Shown here: in pieces, positions 1-6,784 of the stretch
How positions within the stretch are numbered: position 1 is the stretch's first letter
Layout: each line of letters begins with the position of its first letter
Assembly: GCA_900313845.1 (NCBI GenBank)
Contig: OMTC01000092.1
Span: 1-7,025, forward strand
Length of the DNA stretch: 7,025 nt
Reading direction: 5' to 3'
Origin: an uncultured Prevotellaceae bacterium
Lineage (GTDB): Bacteria; Bacteroidota; Bacteroidia; Bacteroidales; Bacteroidaceae
The notes under the pieces: model-generated
Told to the model about the DNA's origin: nothing
The model's input: only the letters and a program-made list of their open reading frames with translations
Databases searched by the model: none
Program-made: the position numbers and the translations under genes

Positions 1-299
1 CAGGTGCCGATACGAAAGGGCATCTATCTACATCGGCAGAACTCTACAAGGGAGAGAATGTCAATTTTCAAGAACAAGAGGGAGAATGGGTAACGATTCG
101 TGCCATCGCACAAAACAATGGTGAATGGAGCCCAGCCATTCAGCACCGTTTCTTTGTAGCTGTACCTTCGGCCATCTATGCCATGCACAACGAAGAAACT
201 ACTTCAGACAATGTCTTTTACAATTTGAACGGACAACGTGTGAATCATCCTGCCAAAGGCATTTACATCAAGAACGGAAAGAAGGTTTTCGTGAAATAA
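1..299 (+). CDS. C-terminal end of an exported/surface protein (partial)
   Basis: Only the last 98 or so residues are present; the reading frame is open from the window edge (codons starting at base 3) to the TAA at 297-299. The segment EGEWVTIRAIAQNNGEWSP followed by a short strand ending RFFV resembles the C-terminal beta-sandwich domain of chitobiase/beta-hexosaminidase type (CHB_HEX_C), which often sits near the end of secreted Bacteroidota hydrolases and lipoproteins. After a linker rich in E/T/S comes VFYNLNGQRVNHPAKGIYI and then KNGKKVFVK at the very end. That tail matches the short C-terminal domain seen on many Prevotella-type exported proteins and resembles type IX secretion (type A) sorting tails. 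The catalytic or main domain lies outside the window, so the function cannot be named. The gene converges with the sigma-factor gene and has no obvious strong terminator of its own. The frame and tail are clear; secretion by T9SS is inferred. Confidence 0.8.
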   Translation, partial: GADTKGHLSTSAELYKGENVNFQEQEGEWVTIRAIAQNNGEWSPAIQHRFFVAVPSAIYAMHNEETTSDNVFYNLNGQRVNHPAKGIYIKNGKKVFVK

Positions 300-350
300 T
301 CCGGGACATCGGTTAGGACTCAGTGAAGAGAACCTCTGTTTACGTGTCTA

Positions 351-399
351 ATCAAACAAAAAAAGTACGGACCGGTTCAAGAAAAACCGAAGTCCGTAC
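351..399 (-). terminator. Intrinsic terminator of the sigma-factor gene
   Basis: An inverted repeat pairs GTACGGAC (365-372) with GTCCGTAC (392-399) perfectly. It continues inward as CGGTT (373-377) with AACCG (385-389), separated from the outer stem by a two-base AA bulge, with a 7-base loop. Read on the minus strand, the hairpin is followed by seven T (358-364) and then GTTT, a typical intrinsic terminator about 70 bp beyond the sigma-factor stop codon. On the plus strand the hairpin is followed only by a weak T-rich stretch near 407-415, so it may also stop the converging upstream gene, but less convincingly. Confidence 0.88.
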
Positions 400-470
400 C
401 TGCAAATGTTTTATTAAAATAAAAGTATTGCAAGTGCAATCACTGCACAAATTGGTATTTATTCAATTTA

Positions 471-1064
471 TTAAACTGCAACGCTCACATCGTACTTGTC
501 GGCCAAGCGACGCAGATTGATGAGTGCATAGCGCATACGTCCTAACGCCGTATTGATACTGACGCCCGTCTTCTCTGCAATCTCCTTGAAACTCAACTCG
601 TCGTAGTAGCGCATCAGCACCACTTCGCGCTGGCTTTCTGGAAGCAACTTGATAAGTGCTTTGATGTCTGCCAACACCTGCTGGTCAATCATTTCCTTCT
701 CGCGATTCTCATCCACTGCAATAGAAGCATGATTGAAGAGATCGATCTCAACTTCATCGTTGGAGATTTCAGTCTTGGTTTGGTTTTGACGATGATAATC
801 TATAATCAGATTGTGCGCAATACGCATCACCCACGAAGCAAACTTTCCATTCTCCGTGTATTGACCATTTTGTAGTTTTGTGATAATCTTAATAAAGCAT
901 TCTTGGAACAGGTCTTGAGCCAATTCCTCGCTTCGAACAGAATATGCTATGTAGGTAAATACTTTGCTCTCGTAGCGGTGAAGTAAAGCATCGAAAGCTG
1001 CATTATTGCCTGCAATGTATGAACTTACCAACTGTTCGTCGGTTTGTTCCTTAATCTTTTTCAT
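471..1064 (-). CDS. ECF-type RNA polymerase sigma factor (sigma-70 family)
   Basis: This 197-residue protein directs core RNA polymerase to a subset of promoters. Region 2 spans about residues 24-92, with the characteristic ELAQDLFQECFIKI helix and then FASWVMRIAHNLIIDYHR, which contacts core polymerase and the -10 element. A charged linker (about 93-130) carries no region 3. Region 4 spans about 134-186: LPESQREVVLMRYYDELSF followed by KEIAEKTGVSINTALGRMR, the helix-turn-helix that reads the -35 element. The length is usual for extracytoplasmic-function sigma factors. No anti-sigma gene lies beside it: downstream is a terminator and upstream is fmt, so this is not the usual sigma/anti-sigma pair. 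It has its own promoter at about 1160-1190 and hardly any Shine-Dalgarno sequence, as is usual in Bacteroidota. The family is certain; its regulon cannot be told from the sequence. Confidence 0.95.
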   Translation of the reverse strand: MKKIKEQTDEQLVSSYIAGNNAAFDALLHRYESKVFTYIAYSVRSEELAQDLFQECFIKIITKLQNGQYTENGKFASWVMRIAHNLIIDYHRQNQTKTEISNDEVEIDLFNHASIAVDENREKEMIDQQVLADIKALIKLLPESQREVVLMRYYDELSFKEIAEKTGVSINTALGRMRYALINLRRLADKYDVSVAV

Positions 1065-1159
1065 TAAGCTGCCGGTATTTGGTTTAGCGTAATGTTTCTC
1101 CGATAGGCAATAATGGGTTTAAAAGTTAATATTAATCTCAGATTTTTTCTGATTCGACG

Positions 1160-1190
1160 CAAAGTAACAGCTTTTTAAAGAAAAATCAAA
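1160..1190 (-). promoter_or_regulatory. Bacteroidota-type promoter of the sigma-factor gene
   Basis: Reading the minus strand, TTTG (complement of 1187-1190) is followed after 20 bases by TACTTTG (complement of 1160-1166). This matches the -33 TTTG and -7 TAnnTTTG elements used by the primary sigma factor of Bacteroidota, with normal spacing. It lies in the 163-bp gap between fmt and the sigma gene. Transcription would begin near 1153-1156, giving a leader of about 90 bases. The match is by eye and has not been tested; it implies that the sigma gene can be expressed separately from the prfC-fmt cluster. Confidence 0.65.
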
Positions 1191-1227
1191 ACTTTTTCAC
1201 CATTATTTTGCGTTTTTTAGGAAAGAT

Positions 1228-2229
1228 TTAACAATCTGACGCAATAAATGCCATTCTTTCTTTCATTTCAAAACCACGAAGGAAGTCGGCAATAGGCATA
1301 CGCTTCTTACCAGCCATCTGGAGTTCGTTGATGCTCAACAAACCGTTTTGGCACATCACATGGAGGTAGGTTTTGCCATCAGTCAACATCTCGCCTGGCT
1401 TTGGCATCAATTCCGAAGCCGTAAAGACACGTTCCACCATCGACGTGGAGAAAATCTTCACTGATTGCTTCTTGCCTTTGGCATCCTCAAATTCCGACCA
1501 CGCAGCAGGATATGGACTCAAGCCACGAATGAAATCATAGACTTTCTTCATTGGTTGGTTCCAATTGATCTGACAAGTCTCGTGGAAAATCTTCGGAGCA
1601 GGCTTCAGTTCCACATCATCACCCACAAGTTCACTCTGGTCGATTGGCTGGATAGTGCCAGCAAGGATATTGTCAACGGTTTCCGTAACCAACTGTCCGC
1701 CGAGCAGCATCAGTCTGTCGTGCACATCTTCCACATTATCAGTCTCATGAATTGGCACACGCACCTGCTGGATAATCTTACCCGTATCTATTTCGTGCTT
1801 CAAGAAGAAAGTCGTAATACCCGTCTCAGTCTCGCCGTTGATGACAGCCCAATTGATTGGGGCAGCTCCACGATATTGAGGCAACAAGGAAGCATGGAGG
1901 TTGAAGGTACCCATCGGTGGCATGTTCCACACCACTTCAGGCAACATGCGAAAGGCAACGACAATCTGCAAGTCTGCCTTCAAAGCACGGAGTTCGTCCA
2001 AGAAGGTTTCATCCTTCAACTTCTCAGGTTGAAGCACTGTCAAGCCTTTTTCCAAAGCATATTTTTTCACAGGACTTGGCTGAAGTACACTTCCGTGGCG
2101 ACCCATTGGTTTATCTGGCATCGTAACAACACCCACCACATTGTATCCACCTTCAACAAGGGCACGAAGACTTTCCACAGCGAAATCAGGCGTTCCCATA
2201 TAGACGATTCTCAGTTCTTCCTTTTTCAT
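1228..2229 (-). CDS. fmt: Methionyl-tRNA formyltransferase
   Basis: Fmt transfers a formyl group from 10-formyltetrahydrofolate to Met-tRNA(fMet), making the initiator tRNA for cytosolic translation. The 333-residue length is slightly above the E. coli enzyme. The N-terminal Rossmann-type domain (about 6-195) opens with RIVYMGTPDFAVESL. It holds the formyltransferase signature FNLHASLLPQYRGAAPINWA at 109-128, followed by GETETGITTFFLKHEIDTG. Catalytic residues of this family are seen as N110, H112 and D148. The C-terminal OB-like tRNA-binding domain runs from about 211 (APKI) to about 320. The start at 2229 is well placed, with AAGGA just upstream and the conserved fold beginning at residue 6. 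It is last in the cluster, 38 bp after the CLC gene, and is followed by the independently promoted sigma gene. No hairpin terminator is evident in the gap. Identification is secure. Confidence 0.98.
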   Translation of the reverse strand: MKKEELRIVYMGTPDFAVESLRALVEGGYNVVGVVTMPDKPMGRHGSVLQPSPVKKYALEKGLTVLQPEKLKDETFLDELRALKADLQIVVAFRMLPEVVWNMPPMGTFNLHASLLPQYRGAAPINWAVINGETETGITTFFLKHEIDTGKIIQQVRVPIHETDNVEDVHDRLMLLGGQLVTETVDNILAGTIQPIDQSELVGDDVELKPAPKIFHETCQINWNQPMKKVYDFIRGLSPYPAAWSEFEDAKGKKQSVKIFSTSMVERVFTASELMPKPGEMLTDGKTYLHVMCQNGLLSINELQMAGKKRMPIADFLRGFEMKERMAFIASDC

Positions 2230-2267
2230 ATCCTTAGTTTATTTATATATCACATTTTCAATAGAGA

Positions 2268-4085
2268 CTATTCCGCCGTAAAATCTACCAGTGTCTTGCG
2301 ATAAGAATTGAAAAGACCCGAACGCGAAATGAATCCAACGAAACGACCGTTGTCATCCACCACAGGAAGACTCCACGCCTTGGTCTCATCAAATTTCTCT
2401 GTTGCCACCTTCAGCGTATCGGTTGAGGTCAAAATGGCTGGCGCCTCCTTCATAAAATTGGAAACGCTGTACTTATGATAGAGTTCTGAACGGAATATAT
2501 AATGGCGAACCGAATCGAGCGACATCACTCCAATCAATTGTCCGCCTTCGTTCACGACTGGGAATAAGTTGCGGCGAGAACTCTCAATGGCAGTCACGAT
2601 TTTCGACAAGTTCCAATCGGGTTTCACGCAAAGAAAATCCTTTTCTATGAGAGAATCCAAATTCAATACAGTCAAAATGGCATCATCCTTATCGTGCGTG
2701 AGCAACTCGCCTCGACGCGCCAAACGCATGGCATAGATACTATGAGGCTCGAATGCACAAATGACAAGGTAAGACACTGCCGACACAATCATAATCGGCA
2801 CAAAGAGTTGGTATCCACCAGTCAGTTCGGCAATCAAGAAAATACCCGTCAATGGGGCATGCATGATACCCGACATCAGTCCTGCCATACCATAAAGGGC
2901 GCAGTTGGCAGGAAGGATGAAACCAAACGTTCCTTGATTGAGTCGGAAAACAAAATCCCAAAGTGAGGAGAAAACAAAGCCCGCTATGGCACCAACGAAC
3001 AAACTTGGTGCAAACACTCCACCGCATCCTCCACCTCCATTCGTGGCTGAAGATGCAAACACTTTCATCAACAACACAAGCGAAAGATAGATCAACAGAC
3101 TGCGTTCTCCTTGTCCATAGAAATAGGTGTTGTGCATGATTTCGTCAGCCGAAGCATTGTTAATCAACTGCCCAATCACCTCGTAGCCCTCACCATAAAG
3201 TGCTGGAAGAAAATAAATGAGAACGCCCAAAATCACCGCTCCCAACACGAACTTTGGCAATGGCTTCTTAAGCTTTGCGAAGACACCCTCAATCCAATTC
3301 ATCGCACGTGTGAAATAGAGCGAAATGAGTCCGCAGAACACACCGAGCATAATGCAACTCGGGATGATGTCGATAGAGAAAGGTTTTTCCAAATGGAAAG
3401 AGAACATCGACTGCGTTCCATAAAGCGCGTATGACACACAAACGGACGTGATACTCGTCACAAGCAACGGCAACAAGGAAGCCATGTTCAGGTCGAGCAT
3501 CAGCACCTCAATCACGAACATCAATCCCGCAATAGGCGCTTTGAAGATACCAGCGATTGCTCCTGCTGCTCCACAACCCACCAACAACATCACGGTTTGC
3601 TGAGGTAGATGGAACCGCTTACCCATTTCAGAGCCGAAAGCCGAGCCTGTCAGCACGATTGGAGCCTCGGCTCCGACAGAACCACCAAAACCAATGGTGA
3701 TAGCACTTGCCACAACGCTCGACCAACGATTGTGGCGCTTGATACGAGCACGTTTTCGAGAAATGGCATAGAGAATCTTGGTTACTCCATGACTGATGTC
3801 ATCTCGTACCACATATCTCACAAAAAGAGAGCAAAGGAAGATACCGATGGCTGGATAGAGCAAGTAGAGTCCGTTCACCTTGCTCACATCGAATTCGTTG
3901 GTCAAAAAATTCTGGATAAAACTGACCAGAAACTTCAAGACAAACGCAGCAAGAGCCGTACACACACCCACCATCAAACTAATGAGTATGACAATCAGAC
4001 GGTGACTATGTCCACCTTTTATCCATTCAGTGACGGCATTCAACACCTTCACTTCCTTTCGTAAAACGCCAACGATTCCTGCCAT
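2268..4085 (-). CDS. CLC-family chloride channel/transporter with two CBS domains
   Basis: This 605-residue inner-membrane protein has about 450 residues of hydrophobic helices in the CLC fold and a cytoplasmic C-terminal pair of CBS domains (about 482-535 and 545-598). CLC proteins conduct chloride or other anions, or exchange them for protons. Visible landmarks are DISHGVTKI at 96-104 in place of the usual GSGIP anion-binding motif; GAEAP at 138-142 in place of GREGP, keeping the external gating glutamate (E140); GGVFAP at 355-360; and a tyrosine in HSIYAM (Y451), at the place of the conserved anion-coordinating tyrosine. In FVIEVLM (190-196), valine 194 stands where H+/Cl- exchangers such as E. 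coli ClcA carry the internal proton glutamate. The protein could therefore be a channel or an atypical exchanger; which one cannot be decided here. The CBS pair suggests control by a nucleotide or ionic strength. It lies 50 bp after the TsaC gene and 38 bp before fmt. The start at 4085 has AAAGAG just upstream. Confidence 0.95.
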   Translation of the reverse strand: MAGIVGVLRKEVKVLNAVTEWIKGGHSHRLIVILISLMVGVCTALAAFVLKFLVSFIQNFLTNEFDVSKVNGLYLLYPAIGIFLCSLFVRYVVRDDISHGVTKILYAISRKRARIKRHNRWSSVVASAITIGFGGSVGAEAPIVLTGSAFGSEMGKRFHLPQQTVMLLVGCGAAGAIAGIFKAPIAGLMFVIEVLMLDLNMASLLPLLVTSITSVCVSYALYGTQSMFSFHLEKPFSIDIIPSCIMLGVFCGLISLYFTRAMNWIEGVFAKLKKPLPKFVLGAVILGVLIYFLPALYGEGYEVIGQLINNASADEIMHNTYFYGQGERSLLIYLSLVLLMKVFASSATNGGGGCGGVFAPSLFVGAIAGFVFSSLWDFVFRLNQGTFGFILPANCALYGMAGLMSGIMHAPLTGIFLIAELTGGYQLFVPIMIVSAVSYLVICAFEPHSIYAMRLARRGELLTHDKDDAILTVLNLDSLIEKDFLCVKPDWNLSKIVTAIESSRRNLFPVVNEGGQLIGVMSLDSVRHYIFRSELYHKYSVSNFMKEAPAILTSTDTLKVATEKFDETKAWSLPVVDDNGRFVGFISRSGLFNSYRKTLVDFTAE

Positions 4086-4135
4086 AGCTTACTCTTTTTA
4101 ATTATCTCTCAACAAAAAGCCCAAACTCTTCTGCA

Positions 4136-4702
4136 TCAAGGACGAATAATCTTGAATTCACCATTCTCCTTAATCTTCACGATGCTGGAAGGTTGATGCT
4201 TTTCCTTGCTTTTTTGATTGTATTTCACCACGTAGTCCACCGCATTCTTAATCTCATCCGAAATCTCTTGAAAGGTCTGTGGCGTTGGTTCACCACTGAT
4301 ATTGGCACTGGTGGAAACAATCGGTTTTTGGAAACGGAAGCACAGTTCCTTCGAGAATTCCTCGTTGGTCACTCGAATCCCCACGCTTCCATCTTCTGCC
4401 AAAAGGTTGGGAGCCAAACCATTGGCATTTTCATAAATGATGGTCAGCGGTTTGGTTGCCATCTCAATCATATCCCAAACCACATCTGCCACCTTTCGCA
4501 CATATCGAGAAAGCCGTGCATCGCTATCCACCAAGCAAATCAACGCCTTCGAATCATCACGCTGCTTGATTTCATAGACTCGCTTCACAGCCTCCTCGTT
4601 CGTGGCATCGCAACCAATGCCCCAAACGGTATCTGTAGGATAGAGAATGACACCACCATTCCGCATCACCTCAATCGCTTTTTTCACTTCATCCTGCAAC
4701 AT
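4136..4702 (-). CDS. tsaC: Sua5/YrdC/TsaC-type L-threonylcarbamoyladenylate synthase
   Basis: The enzyme makes threonylcarbamoyl-AMP from threonine, bicarbonate and ATP, the first step of t6A37 modification of ANN-decoding tRNAs; TsaD with its partners then transfers the group to tRNA. At 188 residues it is the single-domain YrdC form without the C-terminal Sua5 extension. Motifs seen are GGVILYPTDTVWGIGCDA at 16-33; the KxR motif as K46-Q-R48, followed by DDSKALICLV; VGIRVTNEEF at 107-116; PIVSTSANISGEP at 127-139, containing the SxN motif (S132-A-N134); and SSIVKI at 172-177. All are expected for an active family member. The gap to prfC (58 bp) is filled by an intergenic repeat; the gap to the CLC gene is 50 bp. 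The start at 4702 is the only sensible one before the conserved core. Family assignment is secure; tsaC versus ywlC/sua5 naming is a matter of convention. Confidence 0.95.
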   Translation of the reverse strand: MLQDEVKKAIEVMRNGGVILYPTDTVWGIGCDATNEEAVKRVYEIKQRDDSKALICLVDSDARLSRYVRKVADVVWDMIEMATKPLTIIYENANGLAPNLLAEDGSVGIRVTNEEFSKELCFRFQKPIVSTSANISGEPTPQTFQEISDEIKNAVDYVVKYNQKSKEKHQPSSIVKIKENGEFKIIRP

Positions 4703-4719
4703 AGACTATCGTACTTAAA

Positions 4720-4763
4720 AATCCATTAAAATCCTTCAAATCCCTGATTATCATCCCTGATTA
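4720..4763 (-). repeat. Intergenic TCAGGGATT/GGATT repeat, copy A (after prfC)
   Basis: On the minus strand the repeat begins at the prfC stop codon (TAA, 4761-4763) with TAATCAGGGATGATAATC, a tandem of two ATCAGGGAT units 13 bp apart (TCCCTGA on the plus strand at 4754-4760 and 4741-4747). GGATT units follow at 4739-4743, 4730-4734 and 4720-4724, spaced 9 and 10 bp. The 32 bases 4720-4751 match copy B (6342-6373, opposite strand) at all but two positions. It fills most of the gap between prfC and the TsaC gene. There is no protein-coding explanation and no hairpin within the copy itself. Confidence 0.85.
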
Positions 4764-6326
4764 GAATTCGCTCGTGAAATGGAACTTGATATGTTTGAAA
4801 TCCTGCTGCGCCATCATCAGCACATAGCCCGAATCAGCCAGGAACACATCCCTACCCTCTCGGTCCTTTGCCATATACTGATACTTGCGCTTCTTGAAGT
4901 TTTCGTATTCAGCCTCATCGTCGCTTTCAATCCAACAAGCCTTATGCAAGCTCGCAGGTTCCCATTTGCAAAGCGCATTGTATTCATTTTCCAAACGATA
5001 CTGGATGACTTCAAACTGCAGTTGTCCCACCGTTCCAATCAACTTGCGACCATTAAACTGATTGATAAACAACTGAGCCACACCTTCGTCCATCAACTGG
5101 TTGATGCCCTTTTCCAATTGCTTCGTCCTCATAGGGTCAGCATTCTCGATGTATTTGAACATCTCAGGCGAGAAACTTGGCAAGCCTTTGAAATGCAATT
5201 GTTCACCTTCCGTCAGCGTGTCACCAATCTTGAAGATACCATTGTCGGGCAGACCGACAATATCTCCAGGATATGCCTCGTCGATTGTACTTTTCTTCTG
5301 CGCCATAAACTGCGTAGGCGACGAAAATCTCACCGTCTTTCCTTGGCGCACATGCAAGTATGGAGCATTTCTCACGAACTTGCCCGAACAAACCTTGCAA
5401 AAAGCCGTACATGAACGATGGTTAGGGTCGATATTCGCAGTAATTTTGAAGATGAAACCCGTAAACTTAGGTTCCTCCGGCTTCACGAGTCGCTCCTCAG
5501 CAGTAGTAGGACGAGGATTTGGAGCTATCTCCACGAAACAATCCAACAATTCCTGCACACCGAAATTATTCAAAGCGGAGCCGAAGAAAACTGGTGCCAC
5601 TTCTGCATCCAAATAGGTGTTGACATCAAATTCAGGATACACACCCTCCACGAGTTCCAAGTCCTCACGGAGTTTGGCTGCATCATCTTCACCCACACGC
5701 TGGTCGAGTTCGTCGCTATTGATATCTACTTCCACCTTCTCTGTCACCATCTGCTTATCAGGCGTGAAGAGGTTCAGTTTCTGCTCATAGATATTATAGA
5801 CTCCCTTGAAGCGAGCACCCTGATTGATTGGCCACGACAGCGGACGTACCTTGATTTGGAGTTCAGTTTCCACCTCGTCAAGCAAGTCAAAAGGGTCGCG
5901 TCCTTCGCGGTCCATCTTGTTGATAAACACAATCACTGGTGTCTTGCGCATACGGCACACCGTCATCAGTTTTCGTGTCTGTGTCTCAACACCCTTGGCA
6001 CCGTCAATCACGATAATCGCACTATCCACTGCTGTCAGCGTGCGGAACGTATCTTCTGCGAAGTCCTGGTGACCAGGTGTGTCAAGGATGTTCACCTTAT
6101 AATCCTTATAGTCAAACTCCATCACGGACGTGGAAACCGAGATACCACGTTGTTTCTCAATCTCCATCCAGTCGGAGGTAGCCGTTTTCTTAATCTTGTT
6201 CGATTTCACAGCACCAGCCACCTGAATCTGACCACCAAACAGCAGCAACTTCTCTGTCAGCGTCGTCTTTCCCGCATCTGGGTGCGAAATAATCGCGAAT
6301 GTCCTTCTTCTTTCTATCTCATTCAT
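4761..6326 (-). CDS. prfC: Peptide chain release factor 3 (RF3)
   Basis: RF3 is a cytosolic translational GTPase that removes RF1/RF2 from the ribosome after peptide release. The 521-residue length is close to that of the E. coli protein. The GTPase domain comes first: P-loop SHPDAGKT at 14-21; switch I region around SDWMEIEKQRGISVSTSV (51-68), typical of RF3; DTPGH at 82-86; and NKMD at 136-139. The beta-barrel domain II (about 285-385) and the RF3 C-terminal domain follow; the latter includes EGVAQLFINQFNGRKLIGTVGQLQFEV split across about 423-449. No key motif is missing. The start at 6326 (MNEIERRR) places the P-loop at the normal distance. It is the first gene of the cluster leading to TsaC, CLC and fmt. 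Repeat copy B lies 16 bp in front of its start codon, and copy A begins at its stop codon, so the gene is bracketed by inverted copies. Identification is secure. Confidence 0.98.
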   Translation of the reverse strand: MNEIERRRTFAIISHPDAGKTTLTEKLLLFGGQIQVAGAVKSNKIKKTATSDWMEIEKQRGISVSTSVMEFDYKDYKVNILDTPGHQDFAEDTFRTLTAVDSAIIVIDGAKGVETQTRKLMTVCRMRKTPVIVFINKMDREGRDPFDLLDEVETELQIKVRPLSWPINQGARFKGVYNIYEQKLNLFTPDKQMVTEKVEVDINSDELDQRVGEDDAAKLREDLELVEGVYPEFDVNTYLDAEVAPVFFGSALNNFGVQELLDCFVEIAPNPRPTTAEERLVKPEEPKFTGFIFKITANIDPNHRSCTAFCKVCSGKFVRNAPYLHVRQGKTVRFSSPTQFMAQKKSTIDEAYPGDIVGLPDNGIFKIGDTLTEGEQLHFKGLPSFSPEMFKYIENADPMRTKQLEKGINQLMDEGVAQLFINQFNGRKLIGTVGQLQFEVIQYRLENEYNALCKWEPASLHKACWIESDDEAEYENFKKRKYQYMAKDREGRDVFLADSGYVLMMAQQDFKHIKFHFTSEF

Positions 6327-6341
6327 TGATCAGTCATAAAT

Positions 6342-6373
6342 ATAATCAGGGATTTTAAGGATTTTAAAGGATT
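6342..6373 (+). repeat. Intergenic TCAGGGATT/GGATT repeat, copy B (between prfC and GxxExxY gene)
   Basis: Read on the plus strand, ATAATCAGGGATTTTAAG is followed by GGATTTTAAAGGATT. GGATT units lie at 6350-6354, 6359-6363 and 6369-6373, with spacing of 9 and 10 bp, identical to copy A. The orientation is opposite to copies A and C. A further degenerate TGATCAG at 6328-6334 may be the remains of the second TCAGGGA unit seen in copy A. The copy lies 16 bp upstream of the prfC start and 35 bp beyond the stop codon of the GxxExxY gene. Confidence 0.85.
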
Positions 6374-6408
6374 AACCTATCTCTCTACTTCCCCAATTTT
6401 ACTATTTG

Positions 6409-6783
6409 TTATTTTTCAAAATGATTATCGTATCTTCTAAAAGAGGCAGTAGGTCCACCAAAATTCAATAGTATTCCAACTTCCATTCCCGTTGCTTTTA
6501 AGTAGTTCAACACTTGGGATGCCTCTTCACCAGTCAATTCCGACAGCGCTTTAAGTTCTAAAATTATTTTGTCTTCAACAATAATATCAGGAATAAAATA
6601 CCCTACGACTTCATTCTTATAAAACACATCTATATGCTTTTGACTCTTACAAGACAGACCTCGATTCCTCAACTCCTTAACCATAGCATTATGATACACC
6701 TGTTCTAAGAACCCATATCCCAAAGTGTTATACACATCATAATATGCCCCAATAATCTGCCTCGTTAAATTCTCATAAAGCAT
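6409..6783 (-). CDS. GxxExxY family protein (predicted PD-(D/E)XK nuclease-like)
   Basis: This 124-residue protein has no signal peptide or membrane segment. The name-giving motif is seen as G24-F-L-E27-Q-V-Y30 in LGYGFLEQVYHNAM. The central part follows a PD-(D/E)XK-like order: GYFIPDIIVEDKIILELKAL (61-80) with D66 and the E76-L-K78 triad, then a helix with Q90 (EEASQVLNYLKATG), and a final strand VGILLNFG with RRY near the end. Those acidic/lysine residues would form a metal-dependent nuclease site, but no reaction has been established for the family as far as I know. The length is typical for the family. An in-frame TGA lies 9 bases upstream of the ATG, which fixes the start. It is A/T-richer than its neighbours and is flanked by inverted repeats B and C, suggesting acquisition as a unit. 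It could be co-transcribed from rfbD or transcribed alone; no good promoter was found. Confidence 0.9.
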   Translation of the reverse strand: MLYENLTRQIIGAYYDVYNTLGYGFLEQVYHNAMVKELRNRGLSCKSQKHIDVFYKNEVVGYFIPDIIVEDKIILELKALSELTGEEASQVLNYLKATGMEVGILLNFGGPTASFRRYDNHFEK

Positions 6784-6784
6784 A

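Noticed and set aside
125..316. Small plus-strand reading frame near the left edge
   Set aside because: The frame that is open from the edge to 299 gives a coherent protein tail; this one overlaps it in another frame and is Cys/His/Arg-rich without a motif.
1465..2304. Long plus-strand reading frame opposite fmt
   Set aside because: It is an antisense shadow of fmt; the translation shows no recognisable domain, and the minus-strand frame encodes a complete Fmt with catalytic motifs.
4086..4135. Fluoride riboswitch in front of the CLC gene
   Set aside because: Some CLC genes follow one, but the gap is only 50 bp and shows neither the conserved fluoride-aptamer core nor a stable stem.
4720..4763. 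Short regularly spaced repeats as a CRISPR array
   Set aside because: The units are only 5-7 bp and spaced 9-16 bp; there are no full-length identical repeats with unique spacers and no cas genes.
5418..6329. Long plus-strand reading frame opposite prfC
   Set aside because: It is antisense to the GTPase domain of RF3, rich in H/R/L/S as expected for a shadow frame, and has no domain or start signal.
6337..6368. Possible prfC promoter, TTTA then 20 bases then TATATTTA on the minus strand
   Set aside because: Both elements lack the final G of the Bacteroidota consensus, and the predicted start would lie only a few bases before the ATG; the match largely comes from the A/T-rich repeat. It is kept here only because it would make copy B promoter-bearing.
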